Below are positions 1 through 9,514 of a DNA stretch of 64,000 nucleotides, one piece after another (the first letter of the stretch is position 1; each line of letters begins with the position of its first letter). The notes under the pieces were generated by a model. That model was given only the letters and a program-made list of their open reading frames with translations, searched no databases and was not told where the DNA came from. The position numbers and the translations under genes are program-made. Where the stretch lies: positions 310,001-374,000 of the forward strand of contig CBDUGP010000001.1 in NCBI GenBank assembly GCA_965366625.1, in the 5' to 3' direction. The stretch is from JAUIJL01 sp965366625. Its GTDB lineage: Bacteria > Acidobacteriota > Thermoanaerobaculia > Multivoradales > J023.

Positions 1-257
1 GGAACCTGGCGATTGTGGATGGATTGCGCAATCCGAAGCCACAAGTGCGAGTGTTGTCGCAGAATCTCTATGGGTCGATTTCGGGCGGATTGCGCACGGA
101 TGTTTGGCGCCACTTTGCCGCCGCCGATGCCAACGGAGCGGACGGCGCTACGCGCGGGGCTTGGGTCCTCGACAGCTTGACCGGCACCCTTGTTTACGTG
201 GATTCGCCGGGCAATCCGGCCAACACCCGGATTCGGAGAGTCACTCTCGATCGGTAG
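1..257 (+). CDS. 3' end of an unidentified protein
   Basis: The frame is open through the left edge of the window (codons from base 3) and stops with TAG at 255-257, so only the last 84 or so residues are visible. They contain short hydrophilic beta-like stretches ending in IRRVTLDR. I do not recognise a family. The stop lies inside the end of the convergent pseudouridine synthase gene, giving a 17-bp tail-to-tail overlap. An in-frame GTG at base 15 is not needed as a start because the frame continues upstream. Confidence 0.6.
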   Translation, partial: NLAIVDGLRNPKPQVRVLSQNLYGSISGGLRTDVWRHFAAADANGADGATRGAWVLDSLTGTLVYVDSPGNPANTRIRRVTLDR

Positions 258-1338
258 CAGCCTCGGCTCCGCCGTGGGGATCGTCGTCGGGGGGATCCTC
301 GAGCAGCGACAAGCCGAGTTTGGATGCCGCCTCTGTGAAGTCCTCGGGCATGGGGCAGACCACCCGAATTGCTTCGTGGTGCACCGGGTGCTCGAAGCTC
401 AGCTCGTAGGCGTGCAGCATGGGTCGACGAGCCATGGCCGCGACCGTGGGGTTTGAGTAGAGCCGGTCCCCGAGGATGGGTAGCCCAAAGGCGGCGAGGT
501 GGGCCCGGATTTGATGCTTTCGACCCGTTCTCGGTCTCGCTTCTAGGATTGCGAAGTTTCCCGAATCACTTTGGGTTTGGGCGATCCAGCGGACCTCCGT
601 GACCGCTTCCAGGCCCAACGAACTCACCTCTACTTTTCGGCCCTGAACGTCCAACCCCAGGTCGATCGTAAAGTCCTCTGTTTCCGTCCTTCCATCTTCT
701 ATCGCCACCAACAGTCGGTAAACCTTGTCCACCCGTCCGTGGCGGAAGGCCTCTGCCATGCCCGCATTGGCGCGGCGAGCCTTGATCAAAATCAGCGCGC
801 CCGATGTGCCACGGTCCAAGCGGTGGGGCAGGACCAAATAGGGGGCTTCGCGGTCAGCAGTGCGTCGCTGTGCTCGCCGGAGGTAGTCTCGCGCTTGCTC
901 GAGGGCGTTGCCCATGGCGTCGGTTTGGGTGGCTTGGCTCGGCATGCCCGTTTTCTTGTCGATGATCAGCAGGTCCGAGTCCTCGAAAAGGATTTGATGG
1001 GTGGTGAGCGGTGGTGGCGGCTCGGTGGTCACCGCGTTGGCGCCTCCGGAGCCGTCGAGTTCGATCACGATCTCGACTCGATCGCGGGTGAAGACCGGTC
1101 GGGACGCCACCCGCACCCTTTTGCCGTTGACATAAACCGCCCCGGCTTGCAGCGCCCTCCGCACCGCCCGCCGTGAGAGCTGGTGTCCATGCTGATCCGG
1201 CACTGCCGCAGCGAGGAATTGGTCTAGCCGAGCGCCTTTTTGTTCCTGGGAAACGAGGCATTTCAGCTTGCTCTGGAGTTTCGTGCCCAGTTGGCTCGGG
1301 GGTCTGGTGGGTGGCTTCGGCGGTTGGTGGCTGCTCAT
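241..1338 (-). CDS. RluA-family pseudouridine synthase
   Basis: This enzyme isomerises uridine to pseudouridine in rRNA or tRNA. The 365-residue protein has a 30-residue proline-rich lead, then an S4-type RNA-binding domain at about residues 35-95 (ARLDQFLAAAV...VYVNGKRVR), then the catalytic domain. The RluA signature PHRLDRGTSG is present, with the catalytic Asp at residue 175, and a conserved GRKHQIRAHLA motif follows at about residue 275. The ATG at 1338 overlaps the stop of the upstream propeller gene (ATGA), so the two are probably co-transcribed. The exact target uridine (RluC, RluD or RluA type) cannot be read from the sequence. Confidence 0.93.
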   Translation of the reverse strand: MSSHQPPKPPTRPPSQLGTKLQSKLKCLVSQEQKGARLDQFLAAAVPDQHGHQLSRRAVRRALQAGAVYVNGKRVRVASRPVFTRDRVEIVIELDGSGGANAVTTEPPPPLTTHQILFEDSDLLIIDKKTGMPSQATQTDAMGNALEQARDYLRRAQRRTADREAPYLVLPHRLDRGTSGALILIKARRANAGMAEAFRHGRVDKVYRLLVAIEDGRTETEDFTIDLGLDVQGRKVEVSSLGLEAVTEVRWIAQTQSDSGNFAILEARPRTGRKHQIRAHLAAFGLPILGDRLYSNPTVAAMARRPMLHAYELSFEHPVHHEAIRVVCPMPEDFTEAASKLGLSLLEDPPDDDPHGGAEAATDRE

Positions 1339-2819
1339 GGTCTTGGGGTCCCGCCGTGACGGCTGTGGGTTGTCGGTCTTGAAGGAGCTTCTGCTCGGGT
1401 TGGGTCGTTCCCTATCCGATAGAGATGCCGGTCGGTGCGGACGAAAAACGCTCCGTCAGCGATCGCCGGGGTGGCCCGAATCTCGCCGTCGAGCCGGCTT
1501 TCTGCCAGGATCTCAAAGTCGTCTGCGGCTCGCAGCACGGTGGTCTTGCCCGGCACACTGAAAATGAAGATCTTGCCGTGGGCCGTCAATGGCGACGCGT
1601 AATATTTGCTTTTCAGCCGTTGGCGCCAAATATCCTCGCCCTTGGCGGCATCTAACCAGGTCGCGTTGCCGACCTCGTTGATCATGAAGATCCGGCCGCC
1701 GATCAGCAGTGGCGAAGGATTGGCGGGCACTTGCCAATAGTAGCTCCAGCGCAGGTCTTGAGGGGCTATCTCGCCTTGCCCGCCGAGCCGAAGGGCCAGG
1801 AGGTGGGGTTTCATATAACCGGTGTTGATGAAAGCCATGCCCAAACCCACCATGGGCATGGCGACGTTGGAATATCCGTCGTGGGCAAGCCACCAAACTT
1901 CTCGGCCGTCGGTCGGATCGTAGGCGCTGGTGTGGGTGGCCCCGGTGGACAACAGCAAGGCCCGGCCCCGATGATGAAAAATGAGCGGGGTGCTGAAGGC
2001 TTTCCGGTGGGGCGGCTTGCGCGCCTCGGTGAAACGGCGCGGAGTCTGCCAGACCGTCTCACCCGTGTTTTTATCCAGCGCGGCGACGAATTGAGAGTCC
2101 GTTGCGTCGCAATTGATCAACAGCAGGTCGCGCCAAAGAACCGGCGAGCTTCCGGGGCCTACCCCATGCTCTTGGACGAAAGCCCGGCGGCGCCAGATGG
2201 CTTGGCCGTCGGTGCGATAACAGGCTGTGCCGTAGGTGCCGAAGTGCACACAAATTCTGCCGGGCTCGCCGGCGGGGGTTGGAGATGCGTAGCTGTTGTC
2301 GGGATGACCCGGCTGCCATTCCGGTGGGCTGAAAACCTGCAAGTCGTGCACGATCCGGCCATGCTTGAGGTCGACACCGATCAACCGCAGGGACCTGGTG
2401 TCTTCGATCGCCGTCGTGAGCCAGACTTTGCCGTCTACCACCACCGGGGAAGACCAACCACGGCCCGGAATCTCAATTTTCCAGGTGACGTTGTGATCTT
2501 CGCTCCAAGAGGTCGGCAAGCCGGTCTCCAGAGAGCGGCCCCGTCCATCGCCCCGATACTGCCGCCATTCGCCGCCTTGGCTCGGGCTGCCGAGAGCGCT
2601 CAGTCCCATAAGGCACAGGGCGGCGAGCCCAAGACCTAAACGCCGGCTAGCAGGCTGTGGCGGAAGTCTCGCGCCGGCGAGAGCAGCGAATTTTTCGTCG
2701 AATCGAGGCGTGAAAACCGCAGGCGATTCGGGAATCGTCGAGGTTTTCCAACGAAGAGTCGGCGGAAAAGGCGCGCTCGCAGCGCGATGAGACTTTTGGC
2801 CCAGCCTGCTAGGACCCAT
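1335..2819 (-). CDS. PQQ-like beta-propeller protein, exported
   Basis: From about residue 83 the protein reads as a secreted PQQ-type eight-bladed propeller. It begins EWRQYRGDGRGRS, the usual opening of Planctomycete/Acidobacteria propeller proteins, and continues with repeated blades such as GWSSPVVVDGKVWLTT. Such proteins resemble BamB or quinoprotein dehydrogenases, but no dehydrogenase catalytic set is obvious. The hydrophobic stretch LGLGLAALCLMGLSALG at about residues 61-77 looks like a signal peptide. The first 57 residues are odd: they are encoded by the 166-bp inverted-repeat element at 2647-2812, and the only upstream ATG (2819) sits in the last codons of the preceding lipoprotein gene. 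The native start may have been lost or replaced. The ATG at the LMGLS position is the only in-frame ATG downstream, and it would cut the signal peptide. Confidence 0.8.
   Translation of the reverse strand: MGPSRLGQKSHRAASAPFPPTLRWKTSTIPESPAVFTPRFDEKFAALAGARLPPQPASRRLGLGLAALCLMGLSALGSPSQGGEWRQYRGDGRGRSLETGLPTSWSEDHNVTWKIEIPGRGWSSPVVVDGKVWLTTAIEDTRSLRLIGVDLKHGRIVHDLQVFSPPEWQPGHPDNSYASPTPAGEPGRICVHFGTYGTACYRTDGQAIWRRRAFVQEHGVGPGSSPVLWRDLLLINCDATDSQFVAALDKNTGETVWQTPRRFTEARKPPHRKAFSTPLIFHHRGRALLLSTGATHTSAYDPTDGREVWWLAHDGYSNVAMPMVGLGMAFINTGYMKPHLLALRLGGQGEIAPQDLRWSYYWQVPANPSPLLIGGRIFMINEVGNATWLDAAKGEDIWRQRLKSKYYASPLTAHGKIFIFSVPGKTTVLRAADDFEILAESRLDGEIRATPAIADGAFFVRTDRHLYRIGNDPTRAEAPSRPTTHSRHGGTPRP
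2647..2812. repeat. 166-bp inverted-repeat (MITE-like) element
   Basis: The segment is bounded by perfect 11-bp inverted repeats, CTAGCAGGCTG at 2647-2657 and CAGCCTGCTAG at 2802-2812. The similarity between the two ends continues imperfectly inward for about 30 more bases (a shared AAGTCTC block and GC-rich tracts). A smaller dyad (GATTCGGGAATC) lies inside. No transposase is encoded. It lies exactly at the junction of two co-directional genes. Its CTAG provides the TAG stop of the lipoprotein gene, and its body is open in the frame of the propeller gene. Confidence 0.7.
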
Positions 2820-4080
2820 CGGGTTCGGTTCTACGGGAGCCTAGAATCAAGCAGCCGCCGTCGGTGTTGCTGCTGTAGCCGAGATTGAAATCCAGCGGGT
2901 CGACGTTTTTGCCCTTGGCAAAAGCCGCCACCAGATCGTCTTGTAGCCAATGGCTGTAGGCCGCGAGCACGGATTTGTATTGGCCGAAAAGACGCACGTC
3001 CCAAGTGTCGGAGGTGAGGAATCGAATCGGGATTCCCGAATCGTCCTGCAACAGGGTATGGGCCTTTTTCAGCAGCAGTTTGCGAAAAGTCGAAAACTCG
3101 TCCGTATGCAGAAGGTATTCGGCGGATTTCATGTAGACGTTGAGCGCTTCCTGGCGCTGGATCAGCCGGCTGAAAGGATCGTCCGAGAACAGGCCGCTGT
3201 TGGATATGTCTTGGGCGAAATAATAGACCGCCTTGGCCTTGACGGTTTGAGCCTCGCCGGAGGTCTCCGAGCGAGCTTCGGGGTTTTCTCCAGGATGCTG
3301 GTCCCGTGGCACGTAGTGGATGACCACGGCCTTGGCGGATTCGGCGGTCGGCGGCAAGGGGGTTATGGCGATCGTTTCCGGATCGATGGTGACGTATTGC
3401 AAGTTGATCGGCACTTGTCCTGCTCTGACCAGGCAGATCAAGAGGATCGGCAAGATGCCGTCAAAGCTGCCTCCCGACAGGTCCTTATCAATTTCGCTGC
3501 GAACAAAATAACCGTGCTCTTCAAAGGAGCTGAACGGCTTGCGCAGACGTTTGAGATCACTTTCCAACACCGAAGCCGAGAAATCCTCGCCGCTGGGCAA
3601 GTGTCCCGGCGCTTCGAGACCGATCAGCAGATAACTCGACGCATCGGGGAAGAATTGGGCGGCGCTGATCAGGTCGGGGCCGCCGAGGGGATAAAGCAGT
3701 GGCGCATCTGCTCGATCGCCGGCGGGTTGAACCTCTTCGGTCCACTGGCGCATCTTGATCAACCGATTTTCTATGCCATTCCAGGTCTGATTCATGAGCC
3801 GGGCATGCTCGATCCATTGAGGGTCCAGCTCAGCTTCGTCCTCGGGCTCGATTCGACCCGCCAAGAGATTGGACATATTGCGCAGGCTGTCGGGGTCGAG
3901 CATCCGCATCGGGTGTTTGGAGGAACTCGCTTCTTTGGGCGCAAAGGAGCCGCCGAGAGCTTGCTCGGTTTCGGGAGCTTCAGAGCCGCAAGCGGCGAAT
4001 AGGAGCGCGACCGGCAACAGCAAGACCGGCAACAGCGAGCGTTGGACTGGAAGTCTAAAAATACGAAATTGGGGGGGCAA
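2809..4080 (-). CDS. Lipoprotein of unknown function
   Basis: The 423-residue protein starts with a basic region, a hydrophobic core and a lipobox LLFAAC, with Cys31 as the lipidation site, so it should be an anchored lipoprotein. The mature part is acidic and hydrophilic and ends in a segment (NLGYSSNTDGGCLILGSR) that is probably structured. I recognise no catalytic motif. It follows the APC permease gene by 9 bp on the same strand and precedes the propeller gene, so the three are likely one transcript. The stop codon TAG comes from the terminal repeat of the adjacent inverted-repeat element, so the original C-terminus may have differed. Confidence 0.75.
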   Translation of the reverse strand: MPPQFRIFRLPVQRSLLPVLLLPVALLFAACGSEAPETEQALGGSFAPKEASSSKHPMRMLDPDSLRNMSNLLAGRIEPEDEAELDPQWIEHARLMNQTWNGIENRLIKMRQWTEEVQPAGDRADAPLLYPLGGPDLISAAQFFPDASSYLLIGLEAPGHLPSGEDFSASVLESDLKRLRKPFSSFEEHGYFVRSEIDKDLSGGSFDGILPILLICLVRAGQVPINLQYVTIDPETIAITPLPPTAESAKAVVIHYVPRDQHPGENPEARSETSGEAQTVKAKAVYYFAQDISNSGLFSDDPFSRLIQRQEALNVYMKSAEYLLHTDEFSTFRKLLLKKAHTLLQDDSGIPIRFLTSDTWDVRLFGQYKSVLAAYSHWLQDDLVAAFAKGKNVDPLDFNLGYSSNTDGGCLILGSRRTEPDGS

Positions 4081-4089
4081 AATCCTCTC

Positions 4090-5439
4090 CTAGCGCGTAA
4101 CCGGCGAAGGGGGGTCTGGGCCGATTTTAGGGGACAGCAAATAGATCGGTAAACCTAATAATACCGTGAACAAACCTCCGAGGGACTCGGATGGATGCCG
4201 CAGCAAGGTGAAAATGACGGTCATCAAGCTGATCAGCAGGAAGATCGCAGGGGTCCATGGGTAGCCCCAAGTCCGATAAGGGCGTTCGAGATCGGGTGCC
4301 CGCCACCTGAGCACAAAGACCCCCAGCACGGTCAAGGCCGAGCACAGGGCCAGCACGAATTGGGTGTAGACCAACAGGCTCTGGAAATTGGATTTGATCA
4401 GCAGGACCACCACCATGCTGCTTTGAACCAAGATGGCAAGGGCGGGAATCCCTCGCTCGGTGGTGCGAGCCAAGACCCGGAAAAAGCTGAAGTCTTGGCC
4501 GAGGACTTGGATCACCCGCGGCCCAGCCCAGGTCATAGCGCTGATGGTTGAGATCAAAGCCACGCAGAGTAGACCGCTCATCCAGCGACCCGCTTGAGCC
4601 CCGAAAACGTGTGCTGCAGAAACGTGCCCGACTTCCACTTGGCCGGCCATCTCCTCAGCCGGCGCGGTCACTAAAAACGCCCAATTGAGGCCGGTGTAGA
4701 GAACCGTGACCAATAGCGTTGCGACGATCAAAGATTTGGGAACCGCCCTTGCAGGGTCCGAGATTTCGTCGATGATGTAAGTGCTGGCATTCCAACCGGC
4801 ATAGGCGAACATCACATAGAGCAGGGACACCGCAAAGGGGCCGCTGAAGATCTCTCCCCAGGCTTCGCGATTCGGAGAGAAGTCAACCGCCTGCAATCGT
4901 CCACGGCTGAGGGTCACGCCCACGGTGGCAGCGATGAAAACCGTGATCAGAACGACTTTGAAAGCGGTGAAGATATTCTGAAACCAGGCACCGATCCGCA
5001 GGTCGAAGAGGTGGGCGGCCGTGACCAAAGCCACTACGGCACAGGAAATCTCGGTGGAATATTCGGTGCTGAGCACCCTTTGGAAGTAGCTGCCGAAGGC
5101 CATCGCCGCCAAGGCCACGGGCAGGGTGAAACCCATGATGAAGGAGATCCAACCGGCGAGGAAACCGAGGGAGGGATGGTAGATGCGGCCGAGGAAATTC
5201 AGCTCGCCACCGGAGCGGGGCAAGGCGGCTCCGAGTTCACCGTAGGTCAGGGCACCGCACAGGGCGAATAAACCTCCGACCACCCAAAGGGCGAGCAGGG
5301 CGAAACCGGTGCGCAGATCCACGAGCTGGAATCCCAGACTGGTGAATACGCCGGTTCCCACCATGTTGGCGACGGCGATCGAGCAGGCCGTGCGCCAGGA
5401 AATCGAACCCCGGGATCCCTTGGATGCGGATGAACTCAA
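4090..5439 (-). CDS. APC-family amino acid permease
   Basis: This integral membrane transporter of 449 residues has about twelve hydrophobic segments. The first helix carries the APC glycine signature (VANMVGTGVFTSLGFQL), the unwound substrate-binding part of helix 1 in this superfamily. A conserved segment, SLLYVMFAYAGWNASTYIIDEISDP, corresponds to helix 6 and its exit loop. Amino acid/H+ symport is the family norm; the specific substrate cannot be named. The start is a TTG at 5439 that overlaps the stop of the Trm112-like gene, which implies translational coupling. Confidence 0.92.
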   Translation of the reverse strand: MSSSASKGSRGSISWRTACSIAVANMVGTGVFTSLGFQLVDLRTGFALLALWVVGGLFALCGALTYGELGAALPRSGGELNFLGRIYHPSLGFLAGWISFIMGFTLPVALAAMAFGSYFQRVLSTEYSTEISCAVVALVTAAHLFDLRIGAWFQNIFTAFKVVLITVFIAATVGVTLSRGRLQAVDFSPNREAWGEIFSGPFAVSLLYVMFAYAGWNASTYIIDEISDPARAVPKSLIVATLLVTVLYTGLNWAFLVTAPAEEMAGQVEVGHVSAAHVFGAQAGRWMSGLLCVALISTISAMTWAGPRVIQVLGQDFSFFRVLARTTERGIPALAILVQSSMVVVLLIKSNFQSLLVYTQFVLALCSALTVLGVFVLRWRAPDLERPYRTWGYPWTPAIFLLISLMTVIFTLLRHPSESLGGLFTVLLGLPIYLLSPKIGPDPPSPVTR

Positions 5440-5696
5440 CCGTCGGTTCGGGCGAGAATCGACGCTGAGAGGGATTCTTCCTTCAGCATCATGGGAATGT
5501 CCGAAACGATCGGATAGACCCGCTGGGATTGCTCACAGTAGAGTCCTTGGGTCGCAACCGGGTCTTCGTCACGGAAATGCTCGCGATACTTTTCCGCCAG
5601 CATGGCCTGAACGTCTTCCGGCAGCTCGACGAGCTCCAGGGATCCATGGGTTTCGGGGCAGACCAGAATCTCGAGCAACTGGGGGTCAACGGCCAT
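5436..5696 (-). CDS. Trm112/YcaR-like small protein
   Basis: The 86-residue protein matches the Trm112p-like (UPF0434) family: LLEILVCPETHGSLEL near the N-terminus and LYCEQSQRVYPIVSDIPMML near the C-terminus. In the family these loops hold a structural zinc site or its remnant, and the proteins activate methyltransferases or act as small chaperone-like partners. Only two of the usual cysteines are visible (CPE and YCE), so zinc binding is uncertain. It lies first in a chain with the permease and lipoprotein genes. A partner methyltransferase is not obvious nearby. Confidence 0.88.
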   Translation of the reverse strand: MAVDPQLLEILVCPETHGSLELVELPEDVQAMLAEKYREHFRDEDPVATQGLYCEQSQRVYPIVSDIPMMLKEESLSASILARTDG

Positions 5697-5732
5697 TGGT
5701 TATTCCTTTGAAGGGCGATGGGTGCCTCTGGG

Positions 5733-6242
5733 TCATCGCCCGAGGCTCCAACTCAAGACCAGGGATTCGGATCCTGGATTCAAATCGTAGATCCGAGCGT
5801 TCGACAAATGGTAGAAAGAGAGCCCGACGCGCGATCCGTTGCGCAAACGATAAGCTAGGTCGATGCTCGAGCGAAATTCGACGACCCCGCCGAGATCCTT
5901 GCCACTGCCTTGCTCGTAAGCTGAAACGGCGAAACCGAGGGTCGTCATCCAACGTTTGCTGGGCAAAGGAAGATCCCAACGGAATCCGCCGTAACCCCAA
6001 TAGCTTTCGTCGCTCGTTCCACTGAGACCGAGCACGGGAGTCAAATCCAAACGCCAGAATCGGAAGGGTTCAAATCGGTATTCAACGCCGAACTCGGTGG
6101 CCTTATCGCTGTCGATAATATCGAAAGCGCCCAGATTGAAGGCCCAGCCTTTCACGGCTTTAGAATCGCTTTGGGCGTCGGCCGTGGCGACGGGGATTAT
6201 GAATAACGCCATGAAGGCGAGAGTCAGCCTTAGCTTGTCCAT
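5733..6242 (-). CDS. pagL: PagL-type lipid A 3-O-deacylase
   Basis: PagL is an outer-membrane beta-barrel enzyme that removes the 3-O acyl chain from lipid A. The 169-residue protein has a signal peptide (MDKLRLTLAFMALFIIPVATADA) followed by amphipathic beta strands. The C-terminal signature FYHLSNARIYDLNPGSES contains His145, Ser147 and Glu159. Their spacing (+2 and +14) equals that of the His126/Ser128/Glu140 triad known for Pseudomonas aeruginosa PagL. The gene is divergent from an LPS-core-type glycosyltransferase, which fits a role in envelope remodelling. Size and triad make the call strong although overall identity cannot be measured here. Confidence 0.85.
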   Translation of the reverse strand: MDKLRLTLAFMALFIIPVATADAQSDSKAVKGWAFNLGAFDIIDSDKATEFGVEYRFEPFRFWRLDLTPVLGLSGTSDESYWGYGGFRWDLPLPSKRWMTTLGFAVSAYEQGSGKDLGGVVEFRSSIDLAYRLRNGSRVGLSFYHLSNARIYDLNPGSESLVLSWSLGR

Positions 6243-6391
6243 GAGAAGAGTCTTTCGATGTGTGTAGAGATGAACTCTGGGACCGAGGCTTGATACGGAG
6301 AAGAGGAACCCGCGGTTTCAGAATTGCGTCGGCGCGAGGCGCTCGACCTGGTAACCTTCGGGCCGCGTCAGCATAGCCGAGGAGAAAATTG

Positions 6392-7267
6392 ATGTCGAAT
6401 AAGAAGCCCACGGGAGACTTCCCGCGCCCCCGAGTGTCGGTGGTGGTCACCACCTTCAACGAAGAGCACAACATCGAGGCCTGTCTCGAATCGTTGCTTT
6501 GGGCAGACGAAATCTTGGTGGTGGACTCATTTTCCACCGACAAAACACCGGAGCTCGTAAGAGCTTTCGAATCAAGGCACGAAGATCTAAAGCTCGTCCA
6601 GCGGACCTATTACGGTTCCGCCGCCCAGAAAAATTGGGCCATGGATGAATGTGCCCACGATTGGATCTTGATCTTTGACGCCGACGAACGGTGTACCCCC
6701 GCGCTCAAGTCTGAAATCGAAAACCTGTTGGCCGGAGGTCCCGAGCATGACGCCTACACCATTCGGCGCCGAGTCTTTTTCCTCGGCAAGGTGATTCGTT
6801 TTTCCGGTTGGCAACGGGATCAGGTCATTCGCCTGTTGCGCAAGGGCACCGGCAGATATCCCAACCGGCGGGTCCATGCGGACATGATGATCCGTGGGAC
6901 TTCTGCCCCTCTGCTGAAGCACACCATGGACCATCATATGGTGGAAGACTTCCACAAATACGCTTTGCGGATCGTGAAGTACAGCCGTTGGGGGGCCGCC
7001 CAAGGCTGGAAGGAAGGCAAGAATCCGGGCGTTTCCGAGGTGCTTCTGCGCTCGATCTGGCGGTTCGTGCGCACTTATTTCGTCCAGATGGGCATTTTTG
7101 ACGGCATGCGCGGTTTGGTGTTTTGCCTGCTGCAGGCCTATGGGACTTATATGAAGTGGTCCATTCTCTGGAGCTGGCGGGTCAACGAAGCCAGGGGCCT
7201 CGAGCCGAATCTGCCGGAATTCGACGACAGTGAGGAGACCTGGCAAGGGTTGGACTCTCTGAGGTGA
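6392..7267 (+). CDS. Family 2 glycosyltransferase, LPS core type
   Basis: A GT-A fold glycosyltransferase of 292 residues. The N-terminal RVSVVVTTFNEEHNIEACLESL and VVDSFSTDKT motifs bind the nucleotide-sugar, and ILIFDADERC contains the metal-binding DxD. The segment AAQKNWAMDECAHDW is typical of the WaaE/KdtX subgroup that adds glucose to the inner LPS core. A hydrophobic C-terminal region (FDGMRGLVFCLLQAYGTYMKW) suggests peripheral membrane attachment. I chose the ATG at 6392, which has GAGGAG about 8 bases upstream, over the adjoining TTG at 6389. It is a single gene, divergent from pagL. Confidence 0.9.
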   Translation: MSNKKPTGDFPRPRVSVVVTTFNEEHNIEACLESLLWADEILVVDSFSTDKTPELVRAFESRHEDLKLVQRTYYGSAAQKNWAMDECAHDWILIFDADERCTPALKSEIENLLAGGPEHDAYTIRRRVFFLGKVIRFSGWQRDQVIRLLRKGTGRYPNRRVHADMMIRGTSAPLLKHTMDHHMVEDFHKYALRIVKYSRWGAAQGWKEGKNPGVSEVLLRSIWRFVRTYFVQMGIFDGMRGLVFCLLQAYGTYMKWSILWSWRVNEARGLEPNLPEFDDSEETWQGLDSLR

Positions 7268-7400
7268 ATTCGGCGGTGGCGCTCCCAGCGGTGGTCTCGG
7301 AAACCTCGCGCGGCAGGGTCGGTGAGGGAGAGGTGGGTCTTCCCGCCTCCTGGTCGTACGACTTCCGGGTGTTATCATTCCATCAAGGGAGATCCAGGAT

Positions 7401-9338
<1,938 letters not shown>

Positions 9339-9383
9339 CACCGCCGCCGGTTGGCGGGCTACGCCCGCAAACCTCCGGATGTA

Positions 9384-9463
9384 GGGGCGGGGCTTGTCCC
9401 CGCCCAGGCGAGGCGAAGCCGAGCCGCTTCTTAAGGAAGAGCGGGAGGGGACAAGCCCCTCCC
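9384..9463. repeat. Pair of REP-like GC-rich palindromes
   Basis: Two related dyads lie between the sigma-54 activator and the convergent secreted protein. The first, 9384-9405, pairs GGGGCGGGG with its complement around a short CTTGT-type centre. The second, 9443-9463, has stem GGGAGGGG around ACAAG and runs in the opposite orientation. Similar sequences occur at 18761-18781 and, degenerate, at 38094-38116. Both genes converge here, so the hairpins may also help end transcription. The flanking bases 9464-9514 hold nothing recognisable. Confidence 0.75.
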
Positions 9464-9514
9464 TTATATCAAGTCATTTATAATCAATGGTTTGTGGAAT
9501 TCCGAAACGTCCGG

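Noticed and set aside
1731..2639. 302-codon plus-strand frame opposite the propeller gene
   Set aside because: Antisense to a gene with clear PQQ-type repeats; no domain content.
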